Part shown: piece after piece, positions 51,901 through 61,603 of the stretch
How positions within the stretch are numbered: the first letter of the stretch is position 1
Layout: each line of letters starts with the position of its first letter
Assembly: GCF_000626715.1 (NCBI RefSeq)
Contig: NZ_AQRA01000006.1
Span: 248,001 to 312,000 of the forward strand
Origin: Aquimarina atlantica
Lineage (GTDB): Bacteria; Bacteroidota; Bacteroidia; Flavobacteriales; Flavobacteriaceae
Direction of reading: 5' to 3'
Length of the DNA stretch: 64,000 nt
The notes under the pieces: generated by a model
Told to the model about the DNA's origin: nothing
The model's database searches: none
The model's input: only the letters and a program-made list of their open reading frames with translations
Translations under genes and position numbers: made by a program

Positions 51901-52034
51901 ATCAGTTTATTATCGCATAATTTTTCTAACTATATACAACTATTATTTTTATTCTGTGTTGAAATAAGCAAGTTCTGGGTTTTAATACCACTTAGAGCTA
52001 TATACTTTTATACTGTTTTTAAAATTAAAGTATT

Positions 52035-52880
52035 ATGAAGATAAGTGAGCAAAATCAGTTTCATTACAATCGTATTGCAGAGGCGATAACGTATATTAAG
52101 CAAAATTTTAAAGATCAGCCTAACTTAGATGAGATTGCAGAAAAGGTACACATTAGCCCTTTTCATTTCCAAAGACTCTTTACAGATTGGGTGGGAGTAA
52201 GCCCTAAAAAATTTTTGCAGTACACTAGTTTAGAGTATGCAAAAAATATTTTAAAAGATCAGCAAACCACTTTGTTTGACGCAGCATACGAGACCGGACT
52301 CTCTGGAACAGGAAGATTACACGATCTTTTCATAAAAATAGAAGGAATGACACCCGGAGAATACAAAAATGGTGGGCAGAATCTAGACATCAATTATAGT
52401 TATGCCGAAAGCCCATTTGGTAAAATGCTGGTAGCTTCAACCTCAAAAGGTATTTGTCACATGACATTTGCAGATGATGATAATGCATTTACCGCATTAC
52501 AACAACGTTTTCCGAAAGCAAAGTTTACCCAAATTGTAGATAGATCTCAACAAAATGCTCTATTTATCTTTACTAAAGATTGGAGAAAATTAAGTCAGAT
52601 AAAATTGCACCTTAAGGGAACTGATTTTCAATTAAAAGTTTGGGAAACATTACTCAAGATTCCAAAGGGAGGATTAACAACCTATGGAACCATAGCCAAT
52701 CATATTCATAAACCTAAAGCATCCAGGGCTGTAGGAACAGCAATAGGGAGTAATCCTGTTGCGTTTTTAATTCCTTGTCATCGGGTAATCCAATCTACTG
52801 GCGATTTAGGACAATACCATTGGGGCAGTACACGCAAGACGGCTATAATTGGCTGGGAAGCTGCAAAAATTAATTCATAA
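52035..52880 (+). CDS. AraC-type regulator fused to O6-methylguanine-DNA methyltransferase
   Basis: 281 aa. N-terminal AraC helix-turn-helix pair (residues about 10-110: NLDEIAEKVHISPFHFQRLF, TLFDAAYETGLSGTGRLHDLF), then an Ogt/MGMT domain with the alkyl-acceptor PCHRV (residue about 249) in NPVAFLIPCHRVIQ and the helix KASRAVGTAIGSNP. The E. coli Ada N-terminal phosphotriester sensor with its zinc cysteines is absent. So it repairs O6-alkylguanine and binds DNA; how it senses damage without the Ada sensor domain is open. Monocistronic. Confidence 0.93.
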   Translation: MKISEQNQFHYNRIAEAITYIKQNFKDQPNLDEIAEKVHISPFHFQRLFTDWVGVSPKKFLQYTSLEYAKNILKDQQTTLFDAAYETGLSGTGRLHDLFIKIEGMTPGEYKNGGQNLDINYSYAESPFGKMLVASTSKGICHMTFADDDNAFTALQQRFPKAKFTQIVDRSQQNALFIFTKDWRKLSQIKLHLKGTDFQLKVWETLLKIPKGGLTTYGTIANHIHKPKASRAVGTAIGSNPVAFLIPCHRVIQSTGDLGQYHWGSTRKTAIIGWEAAKINS

Positions 52881-52992
52881 CTAAGCAAGATTCGGGTGTT
52901 TTACGTTTTAAATTCTTATCAATTTTGCTACATCAAAATGATGTAATAAATTTTTCTACTACATCATCTGAACTAAATCATAAAACGAACAT

Positions 52993-53472
52993 ATGAAAAA
53001 ATTTAAGATTGTCCCGTTAACAAAAGAATATGTATCACGAATCAAAGAAACAAAAGTAGATGATTTTGATAATCCTATTATTGAACAAATAGCTACTGGT
53101 TATGGACCTTGTCGTATTTCTCTAAAAAAGTTTAATCCAGGAAAAGATACCCGGTTATTAATTAGCCATAGTCCTTTTGAAATTAAAAATGCATTTAATC
53201 AACCGGGACCTATTTTTGTTCACAAAAAAGAAGTCGAACCTTATAAAAATGACCATCAATTTCCCCCAGAAATCAAAGCAGATAAACAAAATTTTCCTTT
53301 ATCATTAATTGGATATACTACAAAACAAAATATGGTGTTTACAAAATTGGTAGGTGATGATGATGTAGATCTTTTGATTCCAGAAATATTTCATAACCGC
53401 AATGACATAGCATATTTACATGCTAGAAATGCTGAAGCAGGTTGTTTTATATGTAAAATAGAAAGAGTATAA
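52993..53472 (+). CDS. DUF1203 family protein
   Basis: 159 aa, cytosolic. DUF1203 landmarks: YGPCRISLKKFNPGKDTRLL, ISHSPFEIKNAFNQPGPIFV, VHKKEVEPY, then NDIAYLHARNAEAGCFICKI at the end. Function unknown. It stands alone with a terminator at 53523-53556; spacing from the AraC-Ogt gene (112 nt) leaves co-transcription open. Confidence 0.85.
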   Translation: MKKFKIVPLTKEYVSRIKETKVDDFDNPIIEQIATGYGPCRISLKKFNPGKDTRLLISHSPFEIKNAFNQPGPIFVHKKEVEPYKNDHQFPPEIKADKQNFPLSLIGYTTKQNMVFTKLVGDDDVDLLIPEIFHNRNDIAYLHARNAEAGCFICKIERV

Positions 53473-53522
53473 CTTTTAGAAACTCCAAAAATATCTAGAA
53501 TGACTTTCATTTTTTATAAATA

Positions 53523-53556
53523 AAAAAGGGAACACTATCCTTATGTGTTCCCTTTT
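53523..53556 (+). terminator. Terminator after DUF1203 gene
   Basis: 12-bp stem AAAAGGGAACAC / GTGTTCCCTTTT, 9-nt loop. Confidence 0.8.
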
Positions 53557-53883
53557 AGCCATTTACGTTAATAGATAAGTTATGGGCGTTTTTATAATAA
53601 AACGCTTATAGAGAATAATACCCTACCCCAATTAATTTTCTATTAACAGTTTTTAAAGTTTTAGCTAAAAAATAGATAAGTAGAATATGTGCAAAATTTT
53701 TGAAAATACCTTAATAACAAAAACCCAAATGATAATGAAATTAGAACAAGGATTCTTGTAAATTGTGTTGTTTTACATCAATTGTATTGCGTTTATCGCA
53801 TGTGTAGAAAGATATTTAATAACATAGTATTAGGAATAAAACCAAAAAAAACGTTAAATTTATCCTACCTAAACGCCCAAATT

Positions 53884-54270
53884 ATGCAGTCCAAATTCAT
53901 TCTTACTATGGTTAGTATAGCTATGCTAACATTGAGTAGTTTTAAAAATAGTCCAGAAAACCAGAAGAGTGTGGTCGAAAAAGAGAGCACTGGTATATAT
54001 CAGGGAGGACCAAAAGAATTAATAGGAAAATGGGTAATGGATGGTGATCCTAATACTTATATAGAATTGAGGTCGGATGGAACTGTTATTGAAAAATCCT
54101 TAGGAGAACCTCTAAAAAGATATTGGTTATTAAAAGATAGTAAATTGTGCTTAAAAGCGACGTCGGTAGAAGGAGGTACAGAAAAGTGTTTAGAATATGT
54201 ATTAAGAAAAGATATGCTGGTGATTACTATGAATGAAATGAAACTCCACTATGCAAGATCTAAAGAATAA
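53884..54270 (+). CDS. Small secreted protein, lipocalin-like, tandem paralogue 1
   Basis: 128 aa from the ATG at 53884; an in-frame ATG at 53782 would add 34 residues before the signal peptide (SKFILTMVSIAMLTLSSF). The mature domain reads KELIGKWVMDGDPNTYIELR, then SDGTVIEKS, WLLKDSKLCLKATS and LEYVLRKDMLVITM: strands in the order of a short lipocalin/DUF-type barrel. It is paralogous to the next gene (KELIGxWV, DPxTxI, EKS and a final RSxKE are shared). The 5' flanks of both contain the similar tract ACATTAAATTTAT or ACGTTAAATTTAT, suggesting common regulation. Confidence 0.7.
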   Translation: MQSKFILTMVSIAMLTLSSFKNSPENQKSVVEKESTGIYQGGPKELIGKWVMDGDPNTYIELRSDGTVIEKSLGEPLKRYWLLKDSKLCLKATSVEGGTEKCLEYVLRKDMLVITMNEMKLHYARSKE

Positions 54271-54415
54271 TGTAATATAGTAATGGTATAAAATTTGTGA
54301 TTGAGATAAAAGAATTGATAATTTTATCACCTTTTCGAGCATTAAAAAATCTCAAAACTGTAGATTACCAAAAAAACATTAAATTTATATCTTTATTTTA
54401 TTAAAAAATTGAATT

Positions 54416-54799
54416 ATGAAAAGACCCCAATCTATATCTGTAATTTTTACTACTGTAATATTAGCTGCAATGCTAATGAGTTTTAAGACAAAGCCTGTAC
54501 AGCAAAATCAAACGTTAGAACCTGAAGAGATTGTAATTGATCAGGTTATAGACAAAGAATTGATAGGGATATGGGTAAAAGAAGATGATCCCGATACAGT
54601 TATCATGTTTAAGTTGAGTAATCTATTTGTAGAAAAATCAAAAACAAAGACAACTAAAAAGAAGTGGACTGTAGATGTAAAAAACCGCAAAATATGTATT
54701 GATGATTCAGAATGCATGAATTATGAAGTAACTGAAAATACATTGGTTCTCTATAAAAACAAAGAAAAAATAATATACAATAGATCTAATAAAGAATAA
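54416..54799 (+). CDS. Small secreted protein, lipocalin-like, tandem paralogue 2
   Basis: 127 aa. Signal peptide (IFTTVILAAMLMSFKTKP). The domain KELIGIWVKEDDPDTVIMFK, LFVEKSKTKTTKKKWTVDV, then CMNYEVTENTLVLYKNKE parallels the upstream paralogue, including the ICIDDSECMNY cysteine pair against KLCLKATSVEGGTEKCLEY. Both have two Cys about ten residues apart, perhaps a disulfide. Function unknown. A very strong terminator follows. Confidence 0.7.
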   Translation: MKRPQSISVIFTTVILAAMLMSFKTKPVQQNQTLEPEEIVIDQVIDKELIGIWVKEDDPDTVIMFKLSNLFVEKSKTKTTKKKWTVDVKNRKICIDDSECMNYEVTENTLVLYKNKEKIIYNRSNKE

Positions 54800-54840
54800 G
54801 AATTTTTTAAAGAAAACAACATTGTAACAAAATTCTATAA

Positions 54841-54882
54841 AAAAGACAGCGGGTGTATTTTAATACACCCGCTGTCTTTTTA
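54841..54882. terminator. Very strong bidirectional terminator
   Basis: Perfect 19-bp stem AAAAGACAGCGGGTGTATT / AATACACCCGCTGTCTTTT with a 2-nt spacer, flanked by A and T runs. Confidence 0.85.
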
Positions 54883-55069
54883 ACAATGATTCTTGATTTT
54901 TTAGTATGTAGATAGGCGTTATTTATCGAAAAACAATATAAAACTATATAGGTTGCTTTGATACCAGAGAATATTTTTGTCAAAAAAATTATATTGTTTG
55001 TCCAAAAATCAAAAAAGTGTTCGTCATAGTAGTGTAAAAAATAAATAAACCACTTAAAAAAACAGACAA

Positions 55070-55414
55070 ATGAAAGAATTTATGTTTCTTTTTAGAGGAG
55101 ATAACGAAGTATGGGATTCTAAATCTCCAGAAGAACAACAAAAACATATGCAGGAATGGCAAAAATGGATAGGTGAGATGGCTCAGCAAGAAAAATTTGT
55201 TGGCGGTGAGCGATTATATTCACACGGAAACACAATTCATCCGGGAGGAACCAAAGTCACAGATAGACCATTAACAGAAGGAAAAGAATTGGTTGGAGGA
55301 TATTTGGTTATTAAAGCAAACAACTTAGGAGAAGCTACCGAAATGGCAAAAGATTGCCCAGCATTACAATGGGATTCTTATGTAGAAGTACGAGAAGTGT
55401 GGCCAGAAAGTTAA
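55070..55414 (+). CDS. YciI/DGPF-family protein, copy 1
   Basis: 114 aa. YCII-like fold: MKEFMFLFRGDNEVWDSKSP, MQEWQKWIGEMAQQEKFVGG, the family's D-x-P segment VTDRPLTEGKELVGGYLVIK and a C-terminal DCPALQWDSYVEVREV. DGPF/YCII proteins of this group are small ferredoxin-like dimers with unknown enzymatic activity and are the standard neighbours of ECF42 sigma factors. Tandem with a second copy 28 nt downstream. Confidence 0.92.
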   Translation: MKEFMFLFRGDNEVWDSKSPEEQQKHMQEWQKWIGEMAQQEKFVGGERLYSHGNTIHPGGTKVTDRPLTEGKELVGGYLVIKANNLGEATEMAKDCPALQWDSYVEVREVWPES

Positions 55415-55442
55415 GATAAAAGAACATTTAAAAAATACAGTA

Positions 55443-55787
55443 ATGAAAGAATTTATGTTTATTATTAGAGGAGGAGAAGATAAGTATAGTAATAACTCTC
55501 CTGAAGAAATGCAACAACATATGGAGCATTGGCAACAATGGATGGGTGGTTTAGCAAAATCAGAACAACTTATTGGTGGCCAGCCCTTAATGAGTGAAGC
55601 TAAAACACTTACTGAAGGAGGTAAAAAAATAACAGATCGCCCATTAGCAGAAGGAAAAGAACTAGTTGGAGGGTACTTGCTAATTAAAGCAGATTCTCTG
55701 GATCATGCTGCACAAATAGCTAAAGATTGCCCAAGCTTTGAGTATGGATGCAGTGTCGAAGTACGAGAAATAAGCCCAATGGAATAA
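55443..55787 (+). CDS. YciI/DGPF-family protein, copy 2
   Basis: 114 aa, same length as copy 1 and plainly paralogous (MKEFMFIIRGGEDKYSNNSP, MEHWQQWMGGLAKSEQLIGG, ITDRPLAEGKELVGGYLLIK, DCPSFEYGCSVEVREI). The two may form a heterodimer or process related substrates. The stop is 5 nt before the sigma gene's TTG start, so the three genes form one operon. Confidence 0.92.
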   Translation: MKEFMFIIRGGEDKYSNNSPEEMQQHMEHWQQWMGGLAKSEQLIGGQPLMSEAKTLTEGGKKITDRPLAEGKELVGGYLLIKADSLDHAAQIAKDCPSFEYGCSVEVREISPME

Positions 55788-55792
55788 TTTTT

Positions 55793-57070
55793 TTGGAAAA
55801 TAGAGATCACATAGATCGTACATTAAACCATCTTTTTAGACAAGAATCTGGAAAGATGGTTGCTGTATTGATTAAAATATTCGGTACCGAAAATATAGAA
55901 TTAGCAGAAGATGTAGTACAGGATGCTCTGGTTAAAGCTCTAGAAACCTGGAAATATAGAGGAATGCCGGATAATCCAAGAGCATGGTTATATCGCACAG
56001 CCAAAAATAAAGCTATAGATATTATCAGGCGCAATAAGCATAGTAGTATTATTGATTTTTCTGATCCCGAAAAACAACTTTTAACTTCTGGGTATACGCT
56101 AACTACTACGATGGATACTTACTGGCAGGAGCAACATATAAAAGATGATTTTCTGGGAATGATGTATGCGTGCTGTCACCCCGATATCTCACAAGAAAAT
56201 CAAATTACATTTATCCTAAAAGCATTATGTGGATTTAGTACCAAAGAAGTTGCAAGATCTTTTCTTACCAGTGAAGATACTATTTCTAAGAGATTGTATA
56301 GAACCAAAGAATATTTCAGAAAACATAAGATACGTCCTGTAATTCCTACGATTAATGAAATTAATCTTAGAACCAAAACGGTACTTAGTGCAATCTATCT
56401 CATGTTTAATGAAGGATATAATTCTACTCATTCTGATCAATTGATTCGCAAAGATCTAATTAGTCAAGCAATGTTTCTATGTAGGTCTCTTTTATCCGAA
56501 AAACGTACACAATTACCCGAGGTTTATGCTTTGATGGGGTTAATGTGTTTTCATGCCTCTAGAATTAATAGTAGACTAACAGAAGAAGGAAGGCTTATTT
56601 TGCTTTCTAAACAGGATCGTACAACATGGGATGCAGAATTAATACGATCTGGAGAACAATATCTTAATAAGGCTGCTTTTGGAGGCGAGCTCTCTACATA
56701 TCACCTCGAAGCTGCAATAGCATATCAACATTGCTGTGCAAAGCAATATGCAGATACAAACTGGACAATGATATTAGAATATTATGAACTCTTATTAAAG
56801 ATTGCTAATGATCCTATTGTTTTTTTAAATCGATGTCTGGTTATCCTAGAACTCAAAGGTCCAAAAGAAGCAATAGCAGCACTCGAAAGTGTAAAGAACG
56901 ACAAGTTACTCGAAAAATATTACCTGTATCATGCAACTTTAGGCGAAATCTACCAACGATTAGAAGATAATAACACAGCTACAACATATTACCAAAAAGC
57001 AATAGAACTCACTCAGTCCAAACAAGAAAGACAGTTTCTAAAAGATAAAATTGCTCGTATATCGAATTGA
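55793..57070 (+). CDS. ECF42-type sigma factor with long C-terminal extension
   Basis: 425 aa from TTG 55793, 5 nt after the DGPF stop; the earlier ATG at 55748 overlaps the DGPF gene by 40 nt and adds a poor N-terminus. Region 2 is about residues 8-75 (MVAVLIKIFGTENIELAEDV, then LYRTAKNKAIDIIRRNK), region 4 about 120-170 (FSTKEVARSFLTSEDTISKR). The remaining 250 residues are the helical SnoaL-free C-terminal extension of this group with a TPR-like end (LYHATLGEIYQRLEDNNTAT). ECF42 sigmas act without an anti-sigma; their DGPF neighbours are the likely targets. Confidence 0.93.
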   Translation: MENRDHIDRTLNHLFRQESGKMVAVLIKIFGTENIELAEDVVQDALVKALETWKYRGMPDNPRAWLYRTAKNKAIDIIRRNKHSSIIDFSDPEKQLLTSGYTLTTTMDTYWQEQHIKDDFLGMMYACCHPDISQENQITFILKALCGFSTKEVARSFLTSEDTISKRLYRTKEYFRKHKIRPVIPTINEINLRTKTVLSAIYLMFNEGYNSTHSDQLIRKDLISQAMFLCRSLLSEKRTQLPEVYALMGLMCFHASRINSRLTEEGRLILLSKQDRTTWDAELIRSGEQYLNKAAFGGELSTYHLEAAIAYQHCCAKQYADTNWTMILEYYELLLKIANDPIVFLNRCLVILELKGPKEAIAALESVKNDKLLEKYYLYHATLGEIYQRLEDNNTATTYYQKAIELTQSKQERQFLKDKIARISN

Positions 57071-57436
57071 AAACTGGTTATGATAACGGTGTTTCAGAAA
57101 ATCTTTTTACCTTTTCAGAATAAATGTTTTTTTATTCTGTAATTCTATGCGAAATAAATAATACTTTTCACGGGAAACAGTGTTCTATAAATTGCAGGTA
57201 TTATAGATATTTGTTTTATTATTCAAACTGTACATACTTTATATGGTTTTGAAAAACTAAACAGAGAAAAAATAGATTTTAAAAAGAAGCAGATTTTTAA
57301 TTTATATAGTGAGTAGTATGTACTCTTAGAAGTAAGGATATAGTGCTAAATGTAACCTTATTATATTTTGTAGTATCTTAATTTATAGGAGCTTTGAGGA
57401 ATACTTAGTATTAGGTAAATATAATAATATTGTAAT
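57071..57436. other. 366-bp intergenic region, nothing recognised
   Basis: AT-rich, no open frame worth calling, no clear terminator or promoter match; probably the leader of the DUF2339 gene. Confidence 0.4.
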
Positions 57437-59824
57437 ATGGGAAATAACCAAGATCAGATACATCAGCTTTTAGAAAAGCTCGAGATCCTACTGAAAAGAC
57501 AACAAGATTTCTCAACTCAAATACAAGACCTCAAAGATGAGATATATAAACTAAAAACAGCATCGACCAACCAGTCCGATATAAAAACAGAAAATCCAAT
57601 TCCTGTTTCGCCTATAGCAGAAGTTACAAAAGAAAGTATCAAAGAATCACCTTCTCCTGTTAAGTCAGAGGCTGTACAACCAGCGCTAGTAAAAGAAGAA
57701 AAACCTGTTATTGCCAAAACCAGTATACCTAAAAAGAAATCTAATCTTGAGAAATTTATTGGAGAAAACTTAATCAATAAAATAGGTATTGTGATTATTA
57801 TCATTGGTGTTGCTATTGGTGCAAAATATACCATAGAACATGATTTAATAGGACCATTAACCAGGATTATACTAGGATATTTAACAGGATTAGGACTTTT
57901 AGGAATTGGTATGAAACTAAAGAAAAAATATAAAAACTTTAGTGCCGTACTGGTTAGTGGCGCCATGGCTATTTTATATTTTATTACCTTTTTAGCATAC
58001 GACTTATACGGCTTGATTCCGCAGACTTTGACATTTGTTCTTATGTTATTATTTACGGCATTTACCGTTTTTGCAGCAATACAATATAATAAGCAAATTA
58101 TAGCTCATATAGGACTTGTAGGAGCCTATGCAGTTCCTTTTTTATTAAGTGACGGATCGGGTAGAGTAGTTATTCTGTTTAGTTATATGGCAATTATTAA
58201 TATAGGTATTCTTATTATTGCCATCAAAAAATACTGGAAACCCCTTTATTTTTCATCTTTTTTGCTCACCTGGATCATTTTTATGTCATGGTATGCCGAT
58301 AAATACACAATAGAAGAACATTTTGCCCTTGGTTTTATATTTCTTACTATCTTTTTTATCACATTCTATCTTATGTTTTTGGTGTACAAACTCAGAAAAA
58401 AAGAAAGCTTTAAAACTGTTGATGTAATTCTGCAATTATCTAATTCGTTTATCTTTTATGGCATTGGATTTTCGATGCTAAGCAATCACGAATACGGTAA
58501 AGATTTATTAGGCGTATTTACATTAGCGAATGCTGTGATTCATTTTGTAGTAAGCGTTATTGTGTATAGATTAAAACTAGCTGATCGTAACCTGTTTTAT
58601 TTTGTATCTGGAATGGTTTTGATTTTTATTACAATTGCATTTCCTGTACAACTAGACGGAAATTGGGTTACACTGCTATGGGCAGGAGAAGCAGCATTGT
58701 TATTTTGGATCGGGCGAACCAAAAAAGTACCGATATACGAAATGCTCTCATATCCACTGTGGGCCTTAACTTTTTTTAGCCTTTTGCATGATTGGATCGT
58801 GGTGTACTATAGATATAGCCCAACACTACCAGAAACCAGGCTAATGCCAGTGTTTAATATTTATCTTATGACATCAATATTGTGTATTGTGTCTTTTGCA
58901 TTTATCTATATCACACATCGTAAAGAGAAACTATCTTTTCCCTGGCCAAAACAACCCTGGTTGTACACAATGCTTACCATAGGTCTGGCATTACTATTGG
59001 TATGTACTACCTACTTTACATTTTGGATAGAAATAGATAGTTATTGGAGCCAGGTGTATCAAGATCTAGATCACCACTACATTTCCCAAAATATTAATAG
59101 TACAGAACAGTATACAATATTATCAGACACCAGAAATTTTAAAGCTATATGGCTCATTAATTATAGTATGTTGTTTCTAATTATTTTGGCTTTTGTGAAT
59201 ATCAAAAAAATTAAAAATAATGTTTTTGGGTATATCACTCTTAGTTTTATATGGTTAGCTCTTTTTGTGTTTTTAACCAGAGGATTATACTTGTTAAGCG
59301 AGTTTAGAGACAGTTATTTAGAATTAAAAGGAACAGAATTTAGTACAACAGCTTTTTCTCATATCGGGATACGATATATTTCTTTTGTATTTGTAGCCGG
59401 TTTACTATTTACTTTTTATAAGTATGTACGGCAAGAATTTCTGGGTAGAACTTTTAAAGTTGCTTTTGAAATTATACTACATTGTACATTAATCTGGATA
59501 GTGAGCAGCGAATTAATACATTGGTTAGACTTGTTGGGGTATACAGAAACGTATAAACTTGGCTTAAGTATTTTATGGGGTGTTTACGCATTATTACTCA
59601 TTGTTTTAGGAATATGGAAGCGAAAGAAATATCTACGAATCTTAGCAATTATAGTATTCGGAATTACACTTATAAAGTTATTCTTCTATGATATTTCACA
59701 TATGGAAACCATTGCCAAAACTATTGTATTCTTAGCGTTAGGAGTGCTTCTTTTGATTATTTCATTTTTATACAATAAATACAAACATATTATTGCAGAC
59801 GAAACCAATAGTAATCAACTTTAA
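57437..59824 (+). CDS. DUF2339 polytopic membrane protein
   Basis: 795 aa. N-terminal coiled coil (residues about 3-35: DQIHQLLEKLEILLKRQQDF) and a proline/lysine linker (PVSPIAEV to KEEKPVIAKTS), then about 20 hydrophobic helices from residue 110 on (INKIGIVIIIIGVAIGAKYT, VSGAMAILYFITFLAYDLYG, HIGLVGAYAVPFLLSDGSGR). The conserved GENLINKIGIVIIIIGVAIG opening and LWAGEAALLFWIGR are family landmarks. Function unknown; paired with DUF3999 (97 nt downstream) in many genomes, suggesting one membrane system. Confidence 0.92.
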   Translation: MGNNQDQIHQLLEKLEILLKRQQDFSTQIQDLKDEIYKLKTASTNQSDIKTENPIPVSPIAEVTKESIKESPSPVKSEAVQPALVKEEKPVIAKTSIPKKKSNLEKFIGENLINKIGIVIIIIGVAIGAKYTIEHDLIGPLTRIILGYLTGLGLLGIGMKLKKKYKNFSAVLVSGAMAILYFITFLAYDLYGLIPQTLTFVLMLLFTAFTVFAAIQYNKQIIAHIGLVGAYAVPFLLSDGSGRVVILFSYMAIINIGILIIAIKKYWKPLYFSSFLLTWIIFMSWYADKYTIEEHFALGFIFLTIFFITFYLMFLVYKLRKKESFKTVDVILQLSNSFIFYGIGFSMLSNHEYGKDLLGVFTLANAVIHFVVSVIVYRLKLADRNLFYFVSGMVLIFITIAFPVQLDGNWVTLLWAGEAALLFWIGRTKKVPIYEMLSYPLWALTFFSLLHDWIVVYYRYSPTLPETRLMPVFNIYLMTSILCIVSFAFIYITHRKEKLSFPWPKQPWLYTMLTIGLALLLVCTTYFTFWIEIDSYWSQVYQDLDHHYISQNINSTEQYTILSDTRNFKAIWLINYSMLFLIILAFVNIKKIKNNVFGYITLSFIWLALFVFLTRGLYLLSEFRDSYLELKGTEFSTTAFSHIGIRYISFVFVAGLLFTFYKYVRQEFLGRTFKVAFEIILHCTLIWIVSSELIHWLDLLGYTETYKLGLSILWGVYALLLIVLGIWKRKKYLRILAIIVFGITLIKLFFYDISHMETIAKTIVFLALGVLLLIISFLYNKYKHIIADETNSNQL

Positions 59825-59921
59825 AAAGTTATTTGTAAAAGAATATATATAAAACCTGTAAAGTGAGAATGTCATAATCATATGCGTTCTTAATTAGGGA
59901 TAATTAAAAAGATGTAAACTC

Positions 59922-61151
59922 ATGGAAAAGAAAATTATAAAATTCTTGGTACTGTTGATTAGCTTTGGAGCTTATGCCCAGATAGATCAATATGCTTATA
60001 GAAGTATATTGCCAGAGATAACAGACACCTGGCATGCTATTAGTCTACCCGATGAAATGTTTAGTAAAGTTTCACCAAATCTATCTGATATTAGAGTTTT
60101 CGGAATCACAAACAAGAAAGATACCATAGAAGCACCTTATCTTTTACGATTAAAAACAGAAAAAAAATCTTTTAATAAAATACCTTTTACCATCTTAAAT
60201 ACCTCGTTTAATGAGAAAGGAACATATATTACACTAGAAATCCCAACAAAACAACCCATTAATCAGATTCATTTGGATTTTGAGCAATCTAATTTTGATT
60301 GGTTAATTACCTTAGAAGGAACTCAGGACCGTAAAGAATGGTATACCATAAAAGAAGACTATCGTATACTTTCTATAAAAAATGAACTTACAGATTATCA
60401 ATTCACTACAGTACGATTTCTTAATGCGCAGTACCACTATTTCAGGATACTGATAAAAAATACTAAAAAACCAGTTTTACAATCGGCTAATGTAACCAGA
60501 TACGAAGTTAAAAAGGCAAATTACAAAGAATATGATATAGAAAAACTAAATATTCAGAATCCTAAGGGAACCAAAAAAACAATTATCGATCTAAATCTTA
60601 AAACTCCAGTTCCTGTAAGCTATATTGGTGTCGAAGTACAAGAAACTTTTGATTATTATCGTCCTATATCTATTCGGTATGTAACAGATAGTGTACAAAC
60701 CCAGCAAAGCATTTGGAAACCCCGGTATAGAGAGCTTAGTTCTGGAGTACTTAATTCTATAGAAGATAATGTATTTACCAATACGAGTACAATTGCTCAA
60801 AAATTTAGAATAGTGATTGATAATCATGATAATCAACCTTTAAAGATAAATAAAGTCATCGTTAAAGGATATCAACACGAACTTGTTACGCGTTTTACAA
60901 ATCCGGGAACGTATTATTTGGTTTATGGAAATGATAAAATGAAAAAGCCTTCATATGATCTTAATTATGTATCGACCAAAATTCCAGATGATATGACAAC
61001 ACTATTTCCTGAAGCACAGTCAACTATTGGTCACCAAAAATCTTCTGCAACAAAACCTTTATTTGCTAATAAGATCTGGCTATGGGGTATTATGGGTATT
61101 GTAATCCTGTTGTTAGGGGGATTTACATTATCTATGATGAAGAAAAAATAA
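59922..61151 (+). CDS. DUF3999 family membrane-anchored protein
   Basis: 409 aa. Signal peptide (FLVLLISFGAYAQ), a large beta-rich extracytoplasmic domain (YAYRSILPEITDTWHAISLP, DIRVFGITNKKDTIEAPYLL, then YFRILIKNTKKPVLQSANVT) resembling galactose-binding or discoidin-type strands, and a C-terminal membrane helix (about residues 384-404, IWLWGIMGIVILLLGGFTLS) followed by basic KKK. Family partner of DUF2339; the two probably form a complex in the inner membrane with this domain in the periplasm. Function unknown. Confidence 0.9.
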   Translation: MEKKIIKFLVLLISFGAYAQIDQYAYRSILPEITDTWHAISLPDEMFSKVSPNLSDIRVFGITNKKDTIEAPYLLRLKTEKKSFNKIPFTILNTSFNEKGTYITLEIPTKQPINQIHLDFEQSNFDWLITLEGTQDRKEWYTIKEDYRILSIKNELTDYQFTTVRFLNAQYHYFRILIKNTKKPVLQSANVTRYEVKKANYKEYDIEKLNIQNPKGTKKTIIDLNLKTPVPVSYIGVEVQETFDYYRPISIRYVTDSVQTQQSIWKPRYRELSSGVLNSIEDNVFTNTSTIAQKFRIVIDNHDNQPLKINKVIVKGYQHELVTRFTNPGTYYLVYGNDKMKKPSYDLNYVSTKIPDDMTTLFPEAQSTIGHQKSSATKPLFANKIWLWGIMGIVILLLGGFTLSMMKKK

Positions 61152-61603
61152 AAAGCATATTTTTTTTCTGAATAATAAGAAGCTTTTTTGTCAGAATGAT
61201 AAGAAAAACCTACGAAAAGTACTTCATTTGGGTTTATGCGATTTATACTTCTATTTTTTTAAAATCTTTTTTTCGAGTTCTTATGGGTATTATTTTGAGA
61301 TGCAGTGCTTTAACAGGGGAGTGATTGCTGTTGAGGAAAACCGTAAATATCTTTAAAAATAAATACTTAGGTTAGCAGTATTACACATATGATAATAAAG
61401 TTTTTAGTCCTATAAAATATAGACTTGATCAGCTACCGTTTCATAGTTTAAGAATTAGTATCCTGTGTGGATATGTCTTAGTGTAATACAAAGTCGGAAA
61501 ATGAATAAGAAATAAATAAAAACTCTACATCTTATCTGCTATGGTAAGATTACGTCCAATATAATAAGCTTTAGCTTATGGACTCCAAAAAGAAAACTTG
61601 TAA
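61152..61603. other. 452-bp intergenic region, nothing recognised
   Basis: Very AT-rich with several T-runs (near 61158, 61254, 61268) and no coding frame. No promoter or terminator fits convincingly. Confidence 0.4.

Noticed and set aside
57517..57966. 149-codon frame on the minus strand inside DUF2339
   Set aside because: Antisense shadow of a strongly coding gene; hydrophobic bias is the mirror of the plus-strand helices.
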